Shown here: positions 57,386-64,000 of the stretch, in pieces
Position numbering within the stretch: position 1 is the first letter of the stretch
Layout: each line of letters begins with the position of its first letter
Assembly (NCBI RefSeq): GCF_900157385.1
Contig: NZ_LT717701.1
Location: forward strand, 2,062,219-2,126,218
Source of the DNA: Mycobacterium terramassiliense
Lineage (GTDB): Bacteria > Actinomycetota > Actinomycetes > Mycobacteriales > Mycobacteriaceae
Direction: 5' to 3'
DNA length: 64,000 nt
Notes under the pieces: model-generated
Told to the model about the DNA's origin: nothing
The model's input: only the letters and a program-made list of their open reading frames with translations
The model's database searches: none
Program-made: the position numbers and the translations under genes

Positions 57386-58927
57386 CTAAGCCCGCTCCCC
57401 GGTTCGATTCGCCGTCATCAACATCTCGCGCAGCCGCCGAACGTCGACCTTGCCAGTGGCGCCGCGCGGCACATCATCGTCGGAGTCCAGCACCAACCAG
57501 ACCGCCGGGACCTTGAACGCACTCAACAACTTTCGGGCCGCCACACGCAGCTGGCCAGCGGTCAACGCGCCGTCGCATACCACCGCCGCGCCCACCCGCT
57601 CGCCCTGACGGCCCGGCACATTGGTGACGTAGGCATTGCCGACGCCATCGATGGTGCGCAGCGCCCGCTCCACCTCGCCGGGGTAGACGGTGGCGCCGCT
57701 GACCTTGAACATGTCGTCGCACCGGCCGTGGTAGAACAGGAACCCGTCGTGGTCGAGGTGACCGAGGTCGCCGGTGGGGTAGAAGCCGTCGGGGGTGAAC
57801 AGCTCCTCGCGGCTGCGCCGGCAGATGCCGCGCAGCGTGTGTGGTCCCCGGATCTGGATCTCCCCAACGGATCCCGGGGGTGACGGTCGGCCGTCGGTGC
57901 CGACGATGCGGACCTCCATGCCGGAAAAGGGTTTCCCGCAGCTGCCCCACGCCGACGGCGGCATGTCGGTGTCGGCGGCGTACCCGCAGTACGGCCCGAA
58001 GGCCTCCGTCATGCCGAACAGCGTGGCCCGGGCGCCGGGTTGGGCCCGCTGTTCGGTCGGGAGCAGGGCCTCGAGGCTGCCCGGCCGCAACGCCGACAGG
58101 TCGGCGCCGACGGTGTCGGCGTGCCGCGCCAGCGCCTCGGCCTGGTCGGGCCAGCCGCGAAACAGCGTGACCCGCTCGGCTTCCAGTAGCCGCAGGGTGG
58201 TCTCGGACCGCGGTATTTCCTCCGTTACCAGGGTGGCGCCGGCCAGCAGTGCGGACAGGATCCCGCTGCCGTAGCCACCCACCCAGAAGAACGGCATCGG
58301 CAGATACAGGCGGGTGTCGGGCGTGATGCAGCGCGCGGCAAGGCCCGCGCGCACCGCGCCCAACGCGTTGCCGTGGGAGTGGATGACCCCCTTGGGGGTT
58401 CCGCTGCTGCCCGAGGTGAACATGACGACCAACGGGTCGGCGGGGGTGACCGTCTCGGCCAGGGCGTCGACGATCCGCCGGGCCTTCTCGCCGGGGGTGG
58501 CCCGCGCCAGCTCGTCGGCCGGCCAGACCCGGCGCAGGGCGGGAAAGTCCAGCGCCGGCACGGACTGCAGGTCGTCCAGGTAGCGGTGACCGCGGAACTC
58601 CTCGACGCTGAGCAGGAATTGGACGGACGCGGTCCGCAGCTGCGCCACCAGTTCGCCGGCTTGTAGCAGCGTGCTCAATGGGACCAGCACGGCGCCGATG
58701 CGGGCCAGCGCGATCGCCACCTGCACCCAGCGGGCGCCGTTGGGCATGATCAGCCCGACGCGGGTGCCCTTGCCGACGCCGGCGTCGACGAAGACCGTGG
58801 CCAGATCTCTTGTGGTGGTGTCGAGTTCGCGATAGCCGATTCGGGCCGCCGGGTCGATCACCATCGGCTTGGCGCCGTGCCGCGCGGCCCTGGAACGAAC
58901 CAGTTCGTCGACGGTGCGCTCAGGCAT
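57386..58927 (-). CDS. AMP-dependent acyl-CoA synthetase/ligase (1 of 3)
   Basis: The 513-residue ANL-family enzyme activates a carboxylic acid as acyl-adenylate and then acyl-CoA. The P-loop FTSGSSGTPKGVIHSHGNAL, the motif YPTGDLGHLDHDGFLFYHGR and the catalytic Lys in RGATGKVDVRRLREML are present. It is clearly paralogous to the next ligase (matching GKGTxVGLxxPNGA and ARIGAVxxPxST blocks), which suggests tandem duplication. It overlaps that gene by 8 bases. The acid substrate is not deducible. Confidence 0.92.
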   Translation of the reverse strand: MPERTVDELVRSRAARHGAKPMVIDPAARIGYRELDTTTRDLATVFVDAGVGKGTRVGLIMPNGARWVQVAIALARIGAVLVPLSTLLQAGELVAQLRTASVQFLLSVEEFRGHRYLDDLQSVPALDFPALRRVWPADELARATPGEKARRIVDALAETVTPADPLVVMFTSGSSGTPKGVIHSHGNALGAVRAGLAARCITPDTRLYLPMPFFWVGGYGSGILSALLAGATLVTEEIPRSETTLRLLEAERVTLFRGWPDQAEALARHADTVGADLSALRPGSLEALLPTEQRAQPGARATLFGMTEAFGPYCGYAADTDMPPSAWGSCGKPFSGMEVRIVGTDGRPSPPGSVGEIQIRGPHTLRGICRRSREELFTPDGFYPTGDLGHLDHDGFLFYHGRCDDMFKVSGATVYPGEVERALRTIDGVGNAYVTNVPGRQGERVGAAVVCDGALTAGQLRVAARKLLSAFKVPAVWLVLDSDDDVPRGATGKVDVRRLREMLMTANRTGERA

Positions 58928-60473
58928 CGAACAGCTTCCTCAGTCGCTGCAGGTCGACCTTTCCGCTGGACAGCAGCGGCACGTCGGCGGCGGGTAAAGC
59001 CACGATCCGCCTGGGAATCTTGTACGCGGACAGCGTCTCCCTGAGCCGCTCGCGCAACGCCGCCTCGTCGAACGCGCCCTGGTCGTCGGGCACCACCACG
59101 ACGGCCGCCACCAGCTCCCCGCGCCGGGTGTCCGGAATCGCGACGACGTGGGCGACCACGCCGCCCGCCTTTGCGATGGCCTGCTCAACCTCGGCCGGCG
59201 AGACGTTGGCACCCGCCGTCTTGATCATCCCGCTGAGCCGGCCGACGAAGTAGAAGAACCCGTCGGCGTCCTCGCGCACCAAATCGCCGGTGTGAAACCA
59301 GCCGTCGGCGTCGAAGCACTCCTCGCGGCTGCGCTGGTAATACCCCTGCATCACGTACGGCCCGCGGATGCACAGCTCGCCGACGCCCGACTCGTCCCGG
59401 CCCACAATCATGGTGTCGAATCCCGGCGCCGGCCTGCCGAAGGAGCCGCGACGGCTTTCGGGTTGGTCGGATTCGTCGCCGCTGACCAGCACCACGCTGC
59501 CGGCCTCGGTCAGCCCCAGCATGTTGTGCCGCAGCTCCGGATCGGCCGGTCGCGCGCCGGGCGCCATGATCGGGTACAAATTACCCCGACGCATCGACGA
59601 CAGGTCTCGCCCTGGAAAGCTCGGGTGGTCCGCCAGGTGAGCGATGCCGGCGGCGAAACCGTTGGTGATGGTGGGCCTTTCGCGTTCCAGCAGGTCGAGC
59701 GTGCGGCCCGCGTCGGTGGCGTTCGAGCACACCAGTGTCGACCCGGCGACCAACGTGGCGAGCAGGCCGAACGCGAAGCCGCCGATCCAGAAGAACGGTG
59801 AATTGCAGAACAACCTGTCGGATGCGGTCAGGCCGCGGATCTCGTTGAGGTTGCGCTGATGGGCGAGCAGCGCGGCGTGCGTGTGCACCACCCCCTTCGG
59901 GGTGCTGGTGGAGCCCGACGTGTAGACGATGGCCAGCGGATCACAACCGTCGACGTCGTCCTCCATCGCCGCCAGCAGTGCGGGATCGACGCCCGGCGCG
60001 AGCCGGCACGCCCGTTCGGCGTCGACGATGACGCGGCGCAATTGTGGTGTGGCGGTGACGAACAGTCGGTCGTCGCCATCCAGCTCGGCATGCTCCAGCA
60101 CCTTCGCCAGTCGCCGCACGTAGTCGTGGGAGCGAAACGATGGCGTGGCCAACAGGATTTCGGTGTCGCTGTCCACCAGCTGCTGGCGCATCTCGGCGGC
60201 GGTGACGAACGTGGAGAACGGGATCACCACCGCGCCGATGCGCGCCGCCGCGAGCATCCCGACGACGAACCCGGCGCCGTTCGGGTAGAGCAACCCCACG
60301 TGGGTGCCCTTGCCCGCCCCGCGAGCGATCAGTGCGCGGGCCAGCTCCGCCGAACGCCGGTCCGCCTGGGCGTAGCCGAGGCGGTCGTCGTCGCAGACCA
60401 GCAGCGGGTGGTCGCCGCGCGAACGGGCTTGACATCGCAGGGTTTCCGCAACCGTGAGCGGGTCACCGGGCAT
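58920..60473 (-). CDS. AMP-dependent acyl-CoA synthetase/ligase (2 of 3)
   Basis: The 517-residue ANL enzyme has P-loop VYTSGSTSTPKGVVHTHAAL, FHTGDLVREDADGFFYFVGR and the catalytic Lys in LLSSGKVDLQRLRKLF. ATG at 60473 is chosen because the family start (VAETLRCQARSRGDHPLLV) follows directly; upstream sequence in frame is antisense-like and within the third ligase. It overlaps the third ligase by 11 bases and the first by 8, giving tight coupling. Confidence 0.92.
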   Translation of the reverse strand: MPGDPLTVAETLRCQARSRGDHPLLVCDDDRLGYAQADRRSAELARALIARGAGKGTHVGLLYPNGAGFVVGMLAAARIGAVVIPFSTFVTAAEMRQQLVDSDTEILLATPSFRSHDYVRRLAKVLEHAELDGDDRLFVTATPQLRRVIVDAERACRLAPGVDPALLAAMEDDVDGCDPLAIVYTSGSTSTPKGVVHTHAALLAHQRNLNEIRGLTASDRLFCNSPFFWIGGFAFGLLATLVAGSTLVCSNATDAGRTLDLLERERPTITNGFAAGIAHLADHPSFPGRDLSSMRRGNLYPIMAPGARPADPELRHNMLGLTEAGSVVLVSGDESDQPESRRGSFGRPAPGFDTMIVGRDESGVGELCIRGPYVMQGYYQRSREECFDADGWFHTGDLVREDADGFFYFVGRLSGMIKTAGANVSPAEVEQAIAKAGGVVAHVVAIPDTRRGELVAAVVVVPDDQGAFDEAALRERLRETLSAYKIPRRIVALPAADVPLLSSGKVDLQRLRKLFDA

Positions 60474-61938
60474 GGTCGCGCTGGGCTGTGATTTCCGAGG
60501 CGCCGCCGAAGAAGAGCCGGACCGCTGCGAGATCGGGTTTGCCGGAGGGGCTCCGGGGGATGGCGTCGACGATCGCGATCTCGGCCGGGATTTCGTACCG
60601 GGCCAGTCGGGTTCGCAGGTAGTCCACCAGCGTGTCGACATCCGCGGAGGCGGCCTCGCGCAGCTGCACCATCGCGACGGGCGTCTCGCCGAGGCGTCGA
60701 TCGGGCCGCCCGACCACGGCCGCGCCCGCCACCGCGGGGTGACCCTCCAGCGCCACGCGCACCTCGTCGGGCATCACCTTGAACCCGCCGCGGATGATCG
60801 CCTGGTCGGCCCGCCCGACGATCCAGACGAAGCCGTCGGCGTCGATGCGCGCCAGATCCGTGGTCCGCATCCAGTTCGCCGCCGGGCCGAGTTGTCCCGG
60901 CTTGACCTCGAGCAGGCCCACCCGGTCGGGCCCGAGGGTCGCGCCCTCGTCGTCGACCACCCGAAGCTGCGCGCCCGGGTTGGCCCGGCCGACGCTGCCG
61001 CGCTTGGCTTGCCAGTGTTCCCGGTGGTCCGCGAGGGTCCAGCCGGCGACACCGCCGCCGAATTCCGTTGCGGCATAGGAGGTCAGCACCGGGATGCCGA
61101 ACTTGTCGGTGAAGGCGTCGGCATCGTCGGCCGAAAGCGGGGCCGTGCCGCACGTGACGGCGCGGATGCTTTCCAGGTCGGCCCGCGTGAGATCGGAGTG
61201 CAGCACCGTCCGCAGCGCGGCCGGCACCAGCGACACGGTGCGGGGCCGGTGCCTGCGCACCGCGTCGGCCCACGCCCCGAGCTCGAATCGCTCCAGCAGC
61301 ACAAAGGGTCTGGCCTCGGCGATGCATTGCAGGACGCGGAACACGCCGCCGATATGCACCAGCGGCGAGTTGACGATCGCGACGCCGCGCCGCAGCTCCG
61401 TGGGCGCCGCCGCGACGCCGGGGTCGGGGCCCATGACGCTGCGGGCCAGCATGTCGTAGCTCAGGTCGATCCGTTTGGGCGGACCGGTCGTTCCGCTGGT
61501 CAGCATCCGCACCGCCACGCCCGGCTGTGCGGCGGATCCCTCGCTCCCGCAGGCGGGAACGCCGTCCAGGGACGCCGAAATCTCCAGCGTCGCGGTCCCC
61601 GGCGGAACCAGCGTGGCCAGGTCGTCGGCCTCGCCGATGATCAGCGGCAGCCGCAGCGCGGCGATGTCGGCCCGGGTGCGCTCGTCGCCGCGGGCGGGGT
61701 TGATGGCGACGACGGTTCCGCCGCCCAGCAGCACCCCGAGGAAGGCCGCCACCTGGCCGGGCCGGTTGCGCAGCAGCATCCCGACGCTGCCGCTTGCACC
61801 GGCCAGGGACGCGATGCTCCGGGCCGCGTCGCCCACCCGCCGCCACGAGATCCATTGCCCCTCATACTCGATCGCGTGCGCGTCCGGCCGCAGTTCGAGC
61901 ACGTCCGCGATGCGCCGACCGAGCGGGTGCAGAGGCAT
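60463..61938 (-). CDS. AMP-dependent acyl-CoA synthetase/ligase (3 of 3)
   Basis: The 491-residue ANL enzyme is more divergent. Its P-loop reads MLTSGTTGPPKRIDLSYD, lacking the usual PKGV, and the hinge is MRTTDLARIDADGFVWIVGRADQ with catalytic Lys in RSPSGKPDLAAVRLFF. The N-terminus is shorter than in the other two. ATG at 61938 shares a base with the stop of the crotonase gene (TGATG). It may have another acid substrate or act as a CoA ligase for a cyclic acid; this is inference. Confidence 0.9.
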   Translation of the reverse strand: MPLHPLGRRIADVLELRPDAHAIEYEGQWISWRRVGDAARSIASLAGASGSVGMLLRNRPGQVAAFLGVLLGGGTVVAINPARGDERTRADIAALRLPLIIGEADDLATLVPPGTATLEISASLDGVPACGSEGSAAQPGVAVRMLTSGTTGPPKRIDLSYDMLARSVMGPDPGVAAAPTELRRGVAIVNSPLVHIGGVFRVLQCIAEARPFVLLERFELGAWADAVRRHRPRTVSLVPAALRTVLHSDLTRADLESIRAVTCGTAPLSADDADAFTDKFGIPVLTSYAATEFGGGVAGWTLADHREHWQAKRGSVGRANPGAQLRVVDDEGATLGPDRVGLLEVKPGQLGPAANWMRTTDLARIDADGFVWIVGRADQAIIRGGFKVMPDEVRVALEGHPAVAGAAVVGRPDRRLGETPVAMVQLREAASADVDTLVDYLRTRLARYEIPAEIAIVDAIPRSPSGKPDLAAVRLFFGGASEITAQRDHAR

Positions 61939-62735
61939 CAGCGGATCTTCGGTTCGTGCGCACCGACCCCGCCTTGCCGGGCGGCCAGTTCGGCGGTGCC
62001 GAGCGGGTTGCCCAGCCGCGTATAGATGAGTCCCTGCTCCATGGCGGCGCGGTAGGGCTTGTCCAGCGATTCCCAGATCGCCTTCACGGTGCCCTGGGTC
62101 GCCGACGGCGGCTTGGCGGCGATCGTCGCGGCGATTTCGTGGGCGCGGTGCCACAGCCGGTCGGCGGGGACCACCTCCGTCACCAATCCGATCCGCAGCG
62201 CGGTGTCGGCGCACACCCGTTCGTCGTTGCCCATCAGCGCCATCCGCAACGTCTCGCCCAGCCCGACGCGCCGCATCAGGCCGATGGGCTCCAGCGCGCA
62301 CACCAGCCCGGCCGAAACGTGGGAGTCGAAAAACGTCGCGTCCTGCGAGCAGATGACCACGTCCGATTCGTTGAGGAAATAGAACGCCCCGGCGGTGCAC
62401 ATGCCCTGAACGGCGCACACCACCGGCTTCCACATCTTCTGCCACTTGGGGCTGAGCGCTTCGCCCGGATCCTCGTGATTCCAGACGTTTTCGGGTTGGC
62501 CGTACGGCGTCTTGACGTCGAGCCCGGCGCAAAACGCTCGGTCGCCGGCCGCCCGCAGCACCACGGCGTGCACCGACTCGTCGAGTTTGACCGCCTGCCA
62601 GGCCCGGGCCATCTCCTCGCACATGGTGCGGTCGAACGCGTTGAGCCGCTCGGGCCGATTGAGCGTGATGGTCGCGACGTGATCGCCCGCGTCGACGTCG
62701 AGGAGGATCGTCTCGAAACGCGCTGCACTCACCGG
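61938..62735 (-). CDS. Enoyl-CoA hydratase/isomerase family protein with altered catalytic residues
   Basis: The 265-residue crotonase-fold protein has the oxyanion strands AFCAGLDVKTPYG and VCAVQGMCTAGAF. At the positions of the two catalytic Glu of rat enoyl-CoA hydratase, it has Tyr (GAFYFLNESD) and His (FFDSHVSAG), so ordinary water addition is doubtful. It could be an isomerase, hydrolase or lyase on a specialised CoA ester. ATG at 62735 overlaps the preceding gene by 7 bases. Confidence 0.88.
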   Translation of the reverse strand, partial: PVSAARFETILLDVDAGDHVATITLNRPERLNAFDRTMCEEMARAWQAVKLDESVHAVVLRAAGDRAFCAGLDVKTPYGQPENVWNHEDPGEALSPKWQKMWKPVVCAVQGMCTAGAFYFLNESDVVICSQDATFFDSHVSAGLVCALEPIGLMRRVGLGETLRMALMGNDERVCADTALRIGLVTEVVPADRLWHRAHEIAATIAAKPPSATQGTVKAIWESLDKPYRAAMEQGLIYTRLGNPLGTAELAARQGGVGAHEPKIR

Positions 62736-63541
62736 CATTTCCAATTTGGTTGACGTTTTTCGACGAAGGCCCTCGGGCCTTCCTGAGCGTCCTCCGTCCG
62801 CAGCACGCGCTCGCGAAAGGTTTCGGCGAGTATCTCCGCCTCGTGCAGCGGCACGTTCAGGCCCTTGAGGATGGCCAGCCGGGTTCCCCGGACCGCCAGC
62901 GGTGCATTGGAGTTCACGACGTCGGCGATCTCGCGGGCCCGGTCCAGCAGGCGGTCGTGCTCGACGATTTCGCTGATCAACCCGAGCTCGTAGGCGCGTT
63001 GCGCGCTCATCCGTTCGTGCTTGCCCATCAGGGCCATCCGCAGGGCGATCGAGCGGGGCAACACCCGGGATATCCGCACCAGTTCCCGTCCGGCCACCAG
63101 CCCGATGCTGACGTGCGGATCGAAAAAGGTCGCCTGCTCGGAGGCGATGACGATGTCCGTGGTCGTGACCCAATCCATGCCGGCGCCGCAGCACAATCCG
63201 TTGACGGCGGTCAGCACCGGCTTGGCCATAGTGCGAAACGGGGGAGTGCCCTCCTGCGGGGCCTCCCACTGGTCATACGTCGACAGGTACGGCCGCTCGT
63301 AGATCACCTTGCCGTCTTCGGGGATCTCTTTGACGTCGGCGCCTGTGCAGAACGCGCGGCCGGTGCCGGTGACGATCAACAGCCACACCTTGTCGTCGTT
63401 CTCGGCCTCGTCGTAGGCGGCGCGGAGTTCGGTGATCATGTGCGGGCTGAGCGCGTTGAGGGCCTCCGGGCGGTTCAGCGTGATGGTGGCGGTATGGCCG
63501 TCGAGTTCGTATGTGATGGTGTCGAACGTCGGCATGGTCAT
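62729..63541 (-). CDS. Enoyl-CoA hydratase/isomerase family protein
   Basis: The 270-residue crotonase has TITLNRPEALNALS, AFCTGADVKEIP and AVNGLCCGAGMDWVTTTD. The first catalytic Glu position is Asp (GAGMDW) and the second is His (FFDPHVSIG), the same His seen in the adjacent paralogue, so the two share a non-standard active site. The stop overlaps the next crotonase start and its own start overlaps the upstream partial gene (ATGA). Confidence 0.9.
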   Translation of the reverse strand: MTMPTFDTITYELDGHTATITLNRPEALNALSPHMITELRAAYDEAENDDKVWLLIVTGTGRAFCTGADVKEIPEDGKVIYERPYLSTYDQWEAPQEGTPPFRTMAKPVLTAVNGLCCGAGMDWVTTTDIVIASEQATFFDPHVSIGLVAGRELVRISRVLPRSIALRMALMGKHERMSAQRAYELGLISEIVEHDRLLDRAREIADVVNSNAPLAVRGTRLAILKGLNVPLHEAEILAETFRERVLRTEDAQEGPRAFVEKRQPNWKCR

Positions 63542-64000
63542 CGGCCCTCAAATCTCGGTGCGCGTCGTTGCCGAAACGCTTCCAGTCCCTCTTTGAAATC
63601 GCCCGTCCGGCAAGAGAGTTCCAGATTGAACAGCTCCTGCGTCATGGCCTGGCCCAGCGTCGCGTGCTGGCCGAAACCCAGCGCCTGCTTGGCCAGCCCG
63701 ATCGCCGCCGTGGGACCGCCCGCCAGCCGCTCCACCAGCTTCCCGGCGGTGTCGTTGAGGTCGGGCCCCGGGACCGCCTGGTGGATCAGGCCCCAGTCGG
63801 CCGCATCCGTCGCGCCCACTTTCTCGCCGAGCAACAGCATCCGCCTGGCCCGCGCCACACCGACCAGCCTCGGCAGCAACCAGGTGGAGCCCGAATCGGG
63901 ACTGAAGCCGCGGTCCACGAACGGTTCCCAGAACACCGCATCCTCGGCGGCCACGGCGAAGTCGGCGGCCAGCGCGAGATTGCAGCCGAACCCCACCGCC
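63538..64000 (-). CDS. Enoyl-CoA hydratase/isomerase (PaaG-like), 5' end outside the window
   Basis: The C-terminal 154 codons of a crotonase are seen. The segment GFSPDSGSTWLLPRLVG is the pattern of PaaG-type isomerases, which use an Asp in this loop, and the usual first Glu is Asn (GFGCNLALA). The tail FKEGLEAFRQRRAPRFEGR is typical of enoyl-CoA hydratase-isomerases. It overlaps the downstream crotonase by 4 bases and heads the visible part of the leftward operon. Confidence 0.88.
   Translation of the reverse strand, partial: AVGFGCNLALAADFAVAAEDAVFWEPFVDRGFSPDSGSTWLLPRLVGVARARRMLLLGEKVGATDAADWGLIHQAVPGPDLNDTAGKLVERLAGGPTAAIGLAKQALGFGQHATLGQAMTQELFNLELSCRTGDFKEGLEAFRQRRAPRFEGR

Overview
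The window is high-GC chromosomal DNA from a slow-growing Mycobacterium. Evidence is the murA-linked rRNA operon, two PE_PGRS genes, IrtAB, NucS, GlgE and a gene order that follows M. tuberculosis Rv1314c to Rv1350 almost throughout. The 16S gene has a short helix 18, which among slow growers points to the M. simiae complex; the exact species cannot be fixed by eye. I see no IS element, prophage, CRISPR array or integrase.

Layout. 1-2256: end of a VOC-family gene, corrinoid adenosyltransferase and, divergently, murA. 2257-7777: complete rRNA operon (two tandemly duplicated promoters, 16S, 23S, 5S, strong terminator). 7854-16418: genome care (ogt, ada-alkA, nucS), with an inserted LysR/MFS/oxalate-formate-type transporter module and one adenylate cyclase. 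16519-20119: methylmalonyl-CoA epimerase, acetyl-CoA acetyltransferase, a thioredoxin-like co-chaperone and a PE_PGRS gene. 20277-27475: alpha-glucan metabolism (glgB, glgE, glgP). 27527-38186: housekeeping genes (dinG, pncB1, clpS, a broken S58 peptidase, rhomboid, murI, a cAMP phosphodiesterase, rphA, rdgB, lprD). 38326-40127: tRNA-Leu and a second PE_PGRS. 40558-47462: ferredoxin reductase plus fatty acyl desaturase, then the IdeR-controlled irtA-irtB iron-siderophore importer. 47546-64000: accessory CoA-thioester metabolism, with two acyl-CoA dehydrogenases, two SDRs, thiolase, CoA-transferase, GntR regulator, three AMP-forming ligases and three divergent crotonases, nearly all translationally coupled.

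Compared with the M. tuberculosis order, three losses or replacements stand out. The mec-cysO-cysM cysteine genes are absent and the adjacent peptidase is frameshifted. The mbtL-M-N-K genes are not beside irtAB; a desaturase pair and a PE_PGRS gene sit there instead. One cyclase gene replaces the Rv1318c-Rv1320c triplet. Features easily missed are a 41-residue transporter subunit antisense to its neighbour, a palindromic repeat at two convergent gene ends, many TANNNT boxes 6-8 nt before start codons (leaderless mRNAs), and a short leader ORF before irtA.
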